In this document: positions 38,741 to 47,800 of the stretch, piece after piece
How positions within the stretch are numbered: the first letter of the stretch is position 1
Layout of the letters: each line of letters starts with the position of its first letter
NCBI RefSeq assembly: GCF_008107625.1
Contig: NZ_SDKK01000001.1
Span: 247,070-311,069, forward strand
Direction of reading: 5' to 3'
Origin: Zoogloea oleivorans
GTDB taxonomy: Bacteria; Pseudomonadota; Gammaproteobacteria; Burkholderiales; Rhodocyclaceae
Length of the DNA: 64,000 nt
Notes under the pieces: model-generated
Database searches by the model: none
Told to the model about the DNA's origin: nothing
Seen by the model: the letters and a program-made list of their open reading frames with translations, nothing else
Translations under genes and position numbers: made by a program

Positions 38741-38807
38741 TGTGGGTCGGACTTCAGTCCGACAACGCAGGTTCCGCCAGCCGCGTCGGACTTCAGTCCG
38801 ACCCACA
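38741..38807. repeat. REP-like palindromic unit inside the paa operon
   Basis: Arm TGTGGGTCGGACTTCAGTCC plus GAC at 38741-38763 and partner GTCGGACTTCAGTCCGACC plus CACA at 38785-38807. It follows the solute-binding gene stop by 12 bp and lies 57 bp before paaF. The arms pair over most of their length. In this position it could stabilise the upstream mRNA or partly end transcription. Confidence 0.85.
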
Positions 38808-38864
38808 GGGTGTGCAAAAAAATAAAGATGGGCGGCCCTCGGGCGGCCCCTCCGGAGGCAGCAA

Positions 38865-39638
38865 ATGTCGAACGTAGTCATTCACGAAGTGCACGGCAAG
38901 GTCGGGTTGATTCGCATCAACCGGCCGGAGTCGCTGAATGCCCTCAACAACGAAGTCGTCGACGGCATTGCCGCCGCCATCGATATCTTCGAAGCCGACG
39001 AGAACATCGGCTGCATCGTCCTCACGGGCAACGAGAAAGCCTTCGCTGCGGGAGCCGACATCGGCTTCATGAAGGATTTCGACTACATGCACGCCTACAA
39101 GACCGACTTCATCACCCGCAACTGGGAGCGCATCAAGACGACGCGCAAGCCCGTGATTGCGGCGGTGGCCGGTTTTGCCCTCGGGGGTGGCTGCGAGATG
39201 GCGATGATGTGCGACATGATCTTCGCCGCCGACACGGCCAGGTTCGGCCAGCCGGAAGTGCGTCTGGGCACCATGCCCGGCGCCGGTGGCACCCAGCGTC
39301 TGCCGCGTGCCGTCGGCAAGGCCAAGGCCATGGATCTGTGCCTCACCGCCCGCATGATGGATGCGCTCGAAGCCGAAAAGGCCGGGCTGGTGGCCCGCGT
39401 GATCGCCGCCGACCAGCTGCTCGACGAGACCATGAAGGCTGCCCAGGCCATCGCCGGCTATTCGCTGCCGGTGGTCATGATGATCAAGGAGTCGGTCAAC
39501 CGCGCCTTCGAGTCGTCCCTCAACGAGGGGCTGCTCTTCGAGCGTCGTGTCTTTCATTCGGCCTTCGCCCTCGAAGACCAGAAGGAAGGCATGGCGGCCT
39601 TCGTCGAGAAGCGCAAGCCGGCTTTCACGAACCGCTGA
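38865..39638 (+). CDS. paaF: Enoyl-CoA hydratase PaaF
   Basis: 257 residues, SD CGGAGG upstream. Crotonase motifs 'NRPESLNALNNEVVDGI', oxyanion loop 'NEKAFAAGADIGFM', and catalytic glutamates in 'CEMAMMCDMIFA' and 'GQPEVRLGTMPGAGGTQRL' match classical 2,3-dehydroadipyl-CoA hydratase. 'FAAGADI' and 'GAGGTQRLPRAVG' are the fully active hydratase type. Confidence 0.9.
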   Translation: MSNVVIHEVHGKVGLIRINRPESLNALNNEVVDGIAAAIDIFEADENIGCIVLTGNEKAFAAGADIGFMKDFDYMHAYKTDFITRNWERIKTTRKPVIAAVAGFALGGGCEMAMMCDMIFAADTARFGQPEVRLGTMPGAGGTQRLPRAVGKAKAMDLCLTARMMDALEAEKAGLVARVIAADQLLDETMKAAQAIAGYSLPVVMMIKESVNRAFESSLNEGLLFERRVFHSAFALEDQKEGMAAFVEKRKPAFTNR

Positions 39639-39645
39639 GGCAAGC

Positions 39646-40437
39646 ATGGCAAACCACTACGAAACCCTCGAAGTCGAACGCCACGGCCGCGTGGCGACGA
39701 TCTGGATGAACCGTCCGGAAGTCTTCAACGCCTTCAACGAGCAACTCATCGCCGATCTGGGCCAGGCCTGCGCCGAGCTGGACGGGGACGTCGGTGTTCG
39801 CGTCGTGGTCCTGGCCGGGCGGGGCAAGCATTTCTCCGCCGGCGCTGACCTCAACTGGATGAAGCGCGCCTCGGCCTTTGGCGAGGCCGAGAACCTGGCC
39901 GACGCCCGGCGCTTCGCCCGCATGTTGCGGGCCTTGTCGGACATGTCCAAGCCGACCATCGCCCGCGTGCAGGGCGCTGCCCTGGGTGGCGGCACCGGCC
40001 TGGCGGCGGCCTGTGACATGGCGGTGGCGGCCAGCGACGCGGTGTTTTCGACCTCCGAAGTGAAGTTCGGAATCATCCCGTCGGTGATCAGCCCCTATGT
40101 GCTGCGCGCTGTCGGGCCGCGTCACGCGTTGCGCTTCTTCCAGAGCGCCGAGCGTGTTTCGGCCGAGCGGGCGCTGGCCATTGGCCTGGTGGGCGAAGTG
40201 GTGGCAGTGGAGGCGCTGGATGCGGCGGTTGCCGCGCTGGCCGACACCCTGATTGCCGGCGCACCGCAGGCCCAGAAGGCGGCCAAGGACCTGATTGCCG
40301 CTGTGACCGGCCGTCCGATTGACGACGCGGTGAGCGAGGAAACCGCCCAGCGCATTGCCCGCCAGCGGGCGACCGACGAAGCGAAGGACGGCATCGCTGC
40401 CTTCCTGGAAAAACGCCAGCCCGCCTGGCTGCTGTAA
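39646..40437 (+). CDS. Second crotonase-family enoyl-CoA hydratase/isomerase
   Basis: 263 residues from the ATG at 39646, 7 bp after paaF. 'NRPEVFNAFNEQLIADL', 'GRGKHFSAGADLNWMKRA' and 'STSEVKFGIIPSVISPYVLRAVG' resemble methylglutaconyl-CoA hydratase/LiuC-like proteins more than PaaF or PaaG. It may act on another enoyl-CoA of the pathway. A role in opening the oxepin ring is possible but not supported, since known hydrolases are MaoC-like. Confidence 0.82.
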   Translation: MANHYETLEVERHGRVATIWMNRPEVFNAFNEQLIADLGQACAELDGDVGVRVVVLAGRGKHFSAGADLNWMKRASAFGEAENLADARRFARMLRALSDMSKPTIARVQGAALGGGTGLAAACDMAVAASDAVFSTSEVKFGIIPSVISPYVLRAVGPRHALRFFQSAERVSAERALAIGLVGEVVAVEALDAAVAALADTLIAGAPQAQKAAKDLIAAVTGRPIDDAVSEETAQRIARQRATDEAKDGIAAFLEKRQPAWLL

Positions 40438-40476
40438 CGATCCTGAATGGGTTTAACCGAGAGGAGACAGAACACT

Positions 40477-41490
40477 ATGTACACACAGTCATTCAACGTG
40501 CCCGACCAGGCCGGACAAAAAACGGTGGCGGTGACCCCGTCCACCGAGAACCCGGAACTGATGGCCCGTTTCGACGCCCGCATCGACGCGGACGGTCGCA
40601 TCGAGCCGCAGGACTGGATGCCGGAAGCCTACCGCCGGACCCTGGTGCGCCAGATCAGCCAGCACGCCCACAGCGAAATCGTCGGCATGCTGCCCGAAGG
40701 CAACTGGATTTCCCGCGCCCCCAGCCTCAAGCGCAAGGCCATCCTGATCGCCAAGGTGCAGGACGAGGGCGGCCACGGCCTCTACCTGTATTCGGCCGCC
40801 GAAACCCTCGGCACCAGCCGCGACCAGATGCTCGAAGGCCTGCATTCCGGCAAGGCCAAGTACAGCTCGATCTTCAACTACCCGACCCTCAACTGGGCCG
40901 ACGTGGGGGCAATCGGCTGGCTGGTGGATGGCGCCGCGATCATGAACCAGATCCCCTTGTGCCGCTGCTCCTATGGCCCGTATTCGCGCGCCATGGTGCG
41001 CGTCTGCAAGGAAGAGTCCTTCCATCAGCGCCAGGGTTACGAAGCCCTGCTGGTGATGATGAAGGGCACTGAAGCCCAGCGCGAGATGGTGCAGGACGCG
41101 GTGAACCGCCTGTGGTGGAAGTGCCTCGCCATGTTCGGGCCGCCCGATGCCGACAGCCCCAACAGCGCGCAAGGCATGCGCTGGGGCATCAAGCGCATCA
41201 GCAACGACGACCTGCGCCAGAAGTTCGTCGATGCCACCGTGCCCCAGGCCAAGGTGCTCGGCATCACCCTGCCGGACCCCGACCTCAAGTGGAACGAGGA
41301 ACGCCAGCACTACGACTACGGCCAGATCGACTGGCAGGAATTCTGGGACACCGTGGAAGGCAACGGCCCCTGCAACAAGGAACGCCTGGCCACCCGCGTC
41401 AAGGCCCACAACGATGGCCAATGGGTGCGCGACGCCGCCCAGGCCTACGCCCGCAAACAACAAGAACGTGCAATGAAGGAGGCAGCATGA
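40477..41490 (+). CDS. paaA: Phenylacetyl-CoA 1,2-epoxidase catalytic subunit
   Basis: The ATG at 40477 (SD GAGGAGAC) gives 337 residues. Ferritin-like di-iron motifs are visible: Glu/His in '[15 protein letters not shown]', '[13 protein letters not shown]' (ExxH) and '[15 protein letters not shown]' (ExxxH). This is the catalytic alpha subunit that epoxidises phenylacetyl-CoA with O2. It overlaps paaB by 4 bp. Confidence 0.95.
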   Translation: MYTQSFNVPDQAGQKTVAVTPSTENPELMARFDARIDADGRIEPQDWMPEAYRRTLVRQISQHAHSEIVGMLPEGNWISRAPSLKRKAILIAKVQDEGGHGLYLYSAAETLGTSRDQMLEGLHSGKAKYSSIFNYPTLNWADVGAIGWLVDGAAIMNQIPLCRCSYGPYSRAMVRVCKEESFHQRQGYEALLVMMKGTEAQREMVQDAVNRLWWKCLAMFGPPDADSPNSAQGMRWGIKRISNDDLRQKFVDATVPQAKVLGITLPDPDLKWNEERQHYDYGQIDWQEFWDTVEGNGPCNKERLATRVKAHNDGQWVRDAAQAYARKQQERAMKEAA

Positions 41491-41783
41491 CCACCACCGC
41501 CCTTAAAGAATGGCCCCTCTGGGAAATCTTCGTCCGCAGCAAGCAGGGCCTCGAACACAAGCATTGCGGCAGCCTGCACGCCGCCGACGCCAGCCAGGCC
41601 CTGCACATGGCCCGCGACGTGTACACCCGCCGCCAGGAAGGCGTGAGCATCTGGGTCGTGCCCTCGGCAGCGATCACCGCCAGCAACCCCGACGAGAAGG
41701 GCGAGTTCTTCGATCCGGCCGCCGACAAGATCTACCGTCACCCGACCTTCTACGAAATTCCCGATGAAGTGGGGCACATGTAA
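41487..41783 (+). CDS. paaB: Phenylacetyl-CoA epoxidase subunit PaaB
   Basis: 98 residues from the ATG at 41487, SD AAGGAGG. '[25 protein letters not shown]' region and '[13 protein letters not shown]' are the PaaB signatures; the length is typical. The stop shares bases with the paaC start. It bridges PaaAC subcomplexes. Confidence 0.94.
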   Translation: MTTTALKEWPLWEIFVRSKQGLEHKHCGSLHAADASQALHMARDVYTRRQEGVSIWVVPSAAITASNPDEKGEFFDPAADKIYRHPTFYEIPDEVGHM

Positions 41784-42565
41784 TGAGCGCAACCATCGAC
41801 TACCTGCTGCATCTGGCCGACAACGCCGTGGTTCTCGGGCAGCGTGATGCCGAATGGTGCGGCCACGGCCCGATCCTCGAGGAAGACCTGGCCCTCGCCA
41901 ACGTCAGCCTCGACCTGATCGGCCAGGCCCGGCTGCTCTACCAGCGCGCCGCCGAACTGAAGGGCGACGGCACGACGGAAGACCAGCTGGCCTACTTCCG
42001 CGACTCGCAGGCCTTCCGCAACTACACGCTGCTGGAGCTGCCCCATCACGGCGCACTGGTCGGCTACGCCGTTGCCGACCGCGACTACGCCACCACCATC
42101 GTGCGCAACTTCCTGTACTCGGCACTGATGGTGCATGTGTGGGATGCGCTGCAAACGTCCGCCGACAGCGAACTGGCCGGCATTGCCGCCAAGTCGCTGA
42201 AGGAAGCCACCTACCACCTGCACCACAGCCGTGACTGGCTGCTGCGCATGGGCGATGGCACCGACGAATCCCACGCCCGGGCGCAGGCCGCAGTGAATCA
42301 TCTGCTGCCCTACACCGAGGAGTTCTGGACCGTCAGCCCGGCCGAAACCGCGGCAGTGGAAGCTGGCGTTGGCGTGGATGTGCGCACCCTGCGTGCCGCC
42401 TGGGATGCGCTGGTGAACGACGCCCTGGCCGAAGCGACCCTGACCCGGCCGCAAGTCCGTGGCTATGTGCCGCAAGGCAAGGTCGGCCTGCATTCCGAGC
42501 ATCTGGGTTTTCTGCTCGCCGAAATGCAGAGCCTGGCCCGCGCTCACCCCGACGGTTGCTGGTAA
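41783..42565 (+). CDS. paaC: Phenylacetyl-CoA epoxidase structural subunit PaaC
   Basis: 260 residues, starting at the ATG that overlaps the paaB stop (TAATG). A ferritin-like fold without the full di-iron set: 'LHLADNAVVLGQRDAEWCGHGP', 'EEDLALANVSLDLIGQAR', and 'LKEATYHLHHSRDWLLRMGDG'. It partners PaaA in the oxygenase complex. Confidence 0.94.
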   Translation: MSATIDYLLHLADNAVVLGQRDAEWCGHGPILEEDLALANVSLDLIGQARLLYQRAAELKGDGTTEDQLAYFRDSQAFRNYTLLELPHHGALVGYAVADRDYATTIVRNFLYSALMVHVWDALQTSADSELAGIAAKSLKEATYHLHHSRDWLLRMGDGTDESHARAQAAVNHLLPYTEEFWTVSPAETAAVEAGVGVDVRTLRAAWDALVNDALAEATLTRPQVRGYVPQGKVGLHSEHLGFLLAEMQSLARAHPDGCW

Positions 42566-42569
42566 GCCC

Positions 42570-43073
42570 ATGACCACCGCCACCCTTGAGCAGGTGTGGG
42601 TCGCCCTGGAGGGCCTGACCGATCCGGAGATTCCGGTGGTCACCCTCCGGGAGCTCGGCATCCTGCGCGATGTGAGAAGCGGCCCGGACGGCCTCGTGGA
42701 GGTGGTGATCACGCCAACCTACAGCGGCTGTCCGGCCATGGGGCAGATCGAGGACGACGTGCGGGCGACGCTGGAAAGTTCCGGCATTGCCGCCCGCGTC
42801 ATCACCCAGCTGTCGCCCGCCTGGACCACCGACTGGATGAGCGACGTCGCCAAGGAAAAGCTGCGTGCCTACGGCATTGCGCCGCCGCACCAGACCAAAC
42901 CGGACGTCAGCGTCGTGCGCTTCATGCGCCGCCCGGCGGCCGAGCCGGTGGCCTGCCCCCAGTGTGGCTCGACCCACACCGTTGTCTCTTCGCAATTCGG
43001 CTCGACGGCATGCAAGGCGCTCTACAAGTGCCTCGACTGCCAGGAGCCCTTCGATTATTTCAAGCCTTACTAG
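42570..43073 (+). CDS. paaD: Fe-S assembly / maturation protein PaaD
   Basis: 167 residues. An N-terminal MIP18/DUF59 domain ('GLTDPEIPVVTLRELGIL', 'TPTYSGCPAMGQIEDDV') precedes a C-terminal four-Cys segment ('CPQCGSTHT' and 'CLDCQEPFDYFK'). PaaD is needed for epoxidase function, probably for Fe-S maturation of PaaE. It lies 4 bp after paaC. Confidence 0.93.
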   Translation: MTTATLEQVWVALEGLTDPEIPVVTLRELGILRDVRSGPDGLVEVVITPTYSGCPAMGQIEDDVRATLESSGIAARVITQLSPAWTTDWMSDVAKEKLRAYGIAPPHQTKPDVSVVRFMRRPAAEPVACPQCGSTHTVVSSQFGSTACKALYKCLDCQEPFDYFKPY

Positions 43074-43092
43074 GCTTTCCGGAGCACCCGAC

Positions 43093-44187
43093 ATGTCCGC
43101 TCTCCGTTTTCATGAACTTACCGTCAAGCGCGTCAGCCCCGAGGCGGCGGGCTCCGTTGCCATCACCTTCGACATTCCGCCTGCCGAGCTGGAGCGCTTC
43201 CACTTCGAGCCGGGCCAGTTCCTGACGGTCAAGGCCGTCGTCGATGGCCAGGAAGTGCGCCGCAGCTACTCGATCAGCAGCCCGCGCAGCCGCCTCGCCA
43301 AAAAAGGCGAGCTGGAAATCGGCATCCGTCCGGTGGAAGGTGGCGTTTTCTCGAACTGGGCCGCCCAGTCCGTCAAGGCCGGCGACACCATCAGCGTGAT
43401 GCCGCCCGACGGCCGCTTCGTCGTCAAGAAGCAGCGCGCCATCCACCGCGTCGGTTTTGCCGCCGGCTCGGGCATCACGCCGATCCTGTCGATTGCCGCC
43501 ACCACGCTGGAAGAGCAGCCCGAATCCAAGTTCACCCTGGTGTACGGCAACCGCCGCATGTCCTCGGTGATGTTCAACGAAGCCCTGCAGGATCTGAAGG
43601 ACCGCTACCGCGACCGCCTGACCCTGATCCATGTGCTGTCCCGCCAGGCCCAGGAAGTAGACCTGCTGCAAGGCCGCATCGACGCCGACAAGGTGCGTGC
43701 CGTGATCGACGCGCTGCTGCCGGTGAAGAGCATGGACGAAGTCTTCATCTGCGGCCCCGAGGCGATGATCGAGGACACGACCAAGGCCCTGGTGGACGCC
43801 GGTGTGCCGGCCAGCCGGGTGTATTCCGAGCGTTTCACCGCCAACACGCCGCTGCCCAAGGGCGTGGTGCCCATCGGCACCCTGCATCCCGAACTCGAAA
43901 GCGCCAAGAGCGTGGCCCTGTCGGTCATTCTCGACGGCAAGGAGCACGAGATGATGATGGCGCCCAACGAGCATGTGCTCGATGTGGCCCTCAACGCCGG
44001 TCTCGATCTGCCCTTCTCGTGCAAGGCCGGCGTGTGCTGCACCTGCCGCGCCAAGGTGCTCGAAGGCACGGTCGAGATGGACAAGAACTTCACCCTCGAA
44101 GGCTCCGAGATGGCCCAGGGTTTTGTGCTGAGCTGCCAGGCCCGCCCGACCAGCGGCCGTTTGCTGGTGAGTTTCGACGAACGTTAA
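43093..44187 (+). CDS. paaE: Phenylacetyl-CoA epoxidase reductase PaaE
   Basis: 364 residues. The FAD domain comes first ('RRSYSISSPRS'), then NADPH binding ('FAAGSGITPILSIAATTL' and 'VFICGPEAMIEDT'), and a C-terminal plant-type [2Fe-2S] domain ('CKAGVCCTCRAKVLEG' with a distal Cys in 'LSCQARP'). It passes electrons from NADPH to PaaA. Last gene of the operon, 34 bp before the terminator. Confidence 0.95.
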   Translation: MSALRFHELTVKRVSPEAAGSVAITFDIPPAELERFHFEPGQFLTVKAVVDGQEVRRSYSISSPRSRLAKKGELEIGIRPVEGGVFSNWAAQSVKAGDTISVMPPDGRFVVKKQRAIHRVGFAAGSGITPILSIAATTLEEQPESKFTLVYGNRRMSSVMFNEALQDLKDRYRDRLTLIHVLSRQAQEVDLLQGRIDADKVRAVIDALLPVKSMDEVFICGPEAMIEDTTKALVDAGVPASRVYSERFTANTPLPKGVVPIGTLHPELESAKSVALSVILDGKEHEMMMAPNEHVLDVALNAGLDLPFSCKAGVCCTCRAKVLEGTVEMDKNFTLEGSEMAQGFVLSCQARPTSGRLLVSFDER

Positions 44188-44221
44188 ACGCATCAACGCG
44201 CGAACTTGGTTCGCACCCCTC

Positions 44222-44246
44222 GCGGCCGCCTTGTGCGGCCGCTTTT
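44222..44246 (+). terminator. Intrinsic terminator of the paa operon
   Basis: GCGGCCGC, 5-nt loop, GCGGCCGC, then TTTT. Confidence 0.88.
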
Positions 44247-44368
44247 CATTGTGGCGAAGGAAAAGTAAAGCCATCTGCCAGCCCGGAACACACATCCGGG
44301 CTGGCAGATATCTGTTACGACGTCGATGAACTCAATGTAGCGCGCCCGGATTGCTTATCAGGCACATC

Positions 44369-44535
44369 GGAACAGTGATCCGATAGGTAAAAACAGTCTT
44401 CCGACGTGCCGGATGAAGATTGCGGACTATCGGATAAGGAATACGACCGGCCTGAACAGTGATTCGATAGGTAAAAACAGTATTCCGATGCGTCGTATGA
44501 CGATTCAGGACTATCGGATTGATCATCCGGGGCCG
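44369..44535. repeat. Two 84-bp direct repeats, each with an inverted-repeat core
   Basis: The sequence GAACAGTGATYCGATAGG followed by TAAAAACAGTMTTCCGA occurs at 44369 and again at 44453. Each copy later has GGACTATCGGAT, so CGATAG and CTATCG form facing half-sites about 47 nt apart within each copy. The 595-bp gap between paaE and the STAND-like gene (44247-44841) contains this, then G-rich sequence without recognisable genes. It is probably a structured intergenic repeat; a promoter-proximal regulatory role is possible. Confidence 0.75.
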
Positions 44536-44841
44536 CAACTTGAATGAATGAGGCGGCAGATCAAGGATAGGGACGGCGGAGGAGGGGGTCGTCGCGGGAT
44601 TGAGGGTGTGGCGGTGTGCGATGAGCGGCATGGCGGCGAGGCGAATGAGGGATTCGCGCGGGCAGGGGCTTGCCGCGAGGCGTGGAAGGGGGGCGTGGCT
44701 GGGGGAGGGGGGGCTGTTTGTTGGCCTTTGCTGCCGTTCGGGTTGGAGGATTCCTATGACCGGTATCAGGCGCATAACAGCCGCCGGCAGCCCAACCCTT
44801 GGTTTGACCTTCTACCGCTGGCAGGTGGTACCCTGGTGCGC

Positions 44842-47800
44842 ATGTCGTCCAGCCTCAACGACCTGCCAGACCCCTTCTCAAACCCCTGTGAGCTGGCGGG
44901 CGACCCCGCGCGGCAGGCGGTTGCCTCTATCCGAGGCATCGTGTATCAGATTTGGTGGTCGATTGATGCCTGGTTGCGGCTTCGCTCACCTGACGAAGTC
45001 ATCTTCCTAGAGGGGGCCGAGGACCTCGACCGAATAACCTCGAGCGGCGCCATCGCCGGACAGATCAAACATGAGGCAGAAGGCCTCTCGCTCAACAACA
45101 AACGTTCCCATGAGGCCCTCGAGAACTTCTGGACTCTCAGCCTGCGGGAGTCGACTCGGCGCATCGACTTCCACTACATCACGACCGCGTCCGCTGCACT
45201 CGAGCGAGATGCGCAGTTCGAGGGGGTCGCGGGACTTGAGGCCTGGCGCATTGCCCAAACCGATGCTGAAATGGCGGCGCGGATTCAGGCCTACCTGGTG
45301 CCAAAACTCGCTTCTACCAGTGCGCTGAGGGCGTTCCTTACCTCGGCCACCTCGGAACAGGTTCAGGAACGACTCATTCGTCGGGTTCATTGGTTTCTGG
45401 ACCAGCCCGGCGTTGATTCGGTGAAGCAAAGCGTCGACGACAGGTTGGTGGTCCGGCTCAACCACGCAAACGTCACGCTGTCGTACGTAGGGACCGTCCG
45501 GGACCGACTTCATGCCTTCGCCTGCGACGTGCTCGTGCGACCGGAGTCTGCCAGGCGCCGTTTGGGTCTTGCAGACCTCCTGCGGGAAATTGACGCGGCT
45601 ACGACGGAACATGTCCCGGTTCCTGCAATGCAGTACCAGCAGTTCCAGAGGGCACTCCAAGCGGGCGCGTTTGACCTTGGGGCTGCGCTCCTAAGGGCCA
45701 TGCGACTGCCCTTGCCACAAGCACCAGCCCCCCTCCTGAACCGAACATCTCTCGTTGAGCACGTTCGTCTGCGAATGACGGAAAGAAAGGCTGTGTTGCT
45801 TACCGGCACCATCTACAAGGGCAAGACGACCATCGCCCAACTTGTGGCGAATGCACTATGTCCGGATGCTTGGTGGTTCCCGGTGGCCTCTCGCAGTGGA
45901 GTTGACACCGACAACCTGCTGAAAGCGATAGCAGCCAGCATCGCTGATGAATCTACTCCTTCGCTTGTCGTAGTCGACAACATTGACCTGTCTCCGAGTG
46001 CGAATGCTGCATACGGGCAGGCATTGGCACTGCTGGTCAGTCGTGCCACTCGCTCGGGCCGTGGCTTGCTTCTGACCGCGCGCGGTGAGTCGGGTGAAGC
46101 CGCGCAGCTCTCGGACTTCGTGGGCATCGAAGCCATTGATGTGCCTGAGCTGTCGGTCGAAGAGATCCAACAGCATTGTCTGACCAACGGCTGTCCAGAG
46201 GGTTTTTCACAAGCGTGGGCCGCATTCATTAGCAGCACTACCGGGGGCCACCCAAAGCTGGTTCAGGTGAGGATTGCCGAACTCGGCACGAAGGGGTGGC
46301 CAGCGCCCACGCCGGCTGACATCACGTCAACCTCCCTAGCTATCACTACTGCCAAGCAGGTCGCACGCCGGATGCTGAGCGAGACCGTTTCCCCCGAGAC
46401 CGCAGCGTTTGTGTACACCGCCGCGGAGGCAACCTTCCCGCTGACGCGCCCGATGTTGCTGAGCCTGACTCGAGCTGTCGGAGGCATCATGAATGGTGGC
46501 GACGTCATTGACTCACTGCAAGGCAAGTGGCTAGAGCTGCCTCTCGTCGGACGCCTCAGTGTGACTCCGATGTTGAAAGGGTCTGCTGCAGAGGTCTGGC
46601 CATTGGACCGCAGGCAGCTCGCCCACAGCCACATCTACGACGCGATCGCAGGCGTCAGGAGTCTCAATGTCGCCGATGCTGCGGCGCTTCTGTTCCACGC
46701 CTACATCGCGCACGACGCGTCCCGTCTCGCGCATTGTGCTCGCAATCTGGAGACCATCGGCGAGGAAACGATTTCGGCCGCTGTCTTTCAGCAACTGGTT
46801 TGGCTGCCGTACGTTTCGTTGTCCGAGGGCCAGCGCTTCTTCGAACCCAAACCATTCGTCAGCGCCATGTTGCGCCAACTTCAATTCTCTGTGGCGAACC
46901 AGGTTGACTCCGAGTCGCTCCTAACCATATTGGCCCGTTGGAGCGACGAGGTTCGTCAGATCCCGGAGCAAGAACCGCGTGCTGCCCTTGAGGTCATGCG
47001 TTGCTATAAGTTGCTCATCAATAGAAATCCGCGGGTTCCATTGAGGTCGAAGTTGGCCGCGATTGGAACCCTGAGCAAACTGAGGGGCGAGGCTGCCGAT
47101 GTGGCTGAGGAATATGGCTTTCGGTTCATAGCCCAGTCCAACGGTGCGCTTGACGGCATCCCCGCAAGCGCGACGAGTTCCCAGTTCTACCTCTCGCTTC
47201 AAGCGCCTTCTATTCGTGGCCTAAAAGACTTGGCGGAAGTGCTCGACTGGCTTGAACTTGATTCCGATGCCGAGGAGAGGCAGGCCTTTGAAGCAGTGCT
47301 TCATTGGCCCCTGGTGAACTCTTGTGGAGCCTTCGTGCACGGTGCCTGGGCCTCACGCCACTCCGGTGAGACCGAATGGGCGCCAACTGTCGCGTTGCTG
47401 TCCCGAGCTAATGCGATTGCACGTCGCTTCGGCCTCGTCCAGTTCGGGAGTGAGGTCGCGAAGGCGACGTCAATCGTCCAGTGCGAGCACCTTCACGACC
47501 ATGCGGCGGCAATGCAGACCCTGGCCGATGCGGCGTCGGCGTTCGGAGAGACGGCCACTATCCGCGAACAGCGAGTCAACGCGCTCTACCAAGTTAATGA
47601 TGACGTCGGCGCCCTAGCAGTTTGGGACTCCCTGATTTCTGACCCCGAAGCAACGACTGCCATAGACGCCTTCGCGTTCCGACGAGCAGGGATCTGTGCC
47701 TGTCGACTTCAGCGATGGCCACTGGCTGAGCGCTACTTTCTTGCTGGCTCCGCTGTGCCGGCCGAATATCGGCTCGCCATTACGAGGTTTGGGCTTGTGG

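Noticed and set aside
44332-44775. Minus-strand frame with repeated 'TVFTYRITV' peptide
   Set aside because: The peptide repeat only reflects the 84-bp DNA repeats; no RBS or family.
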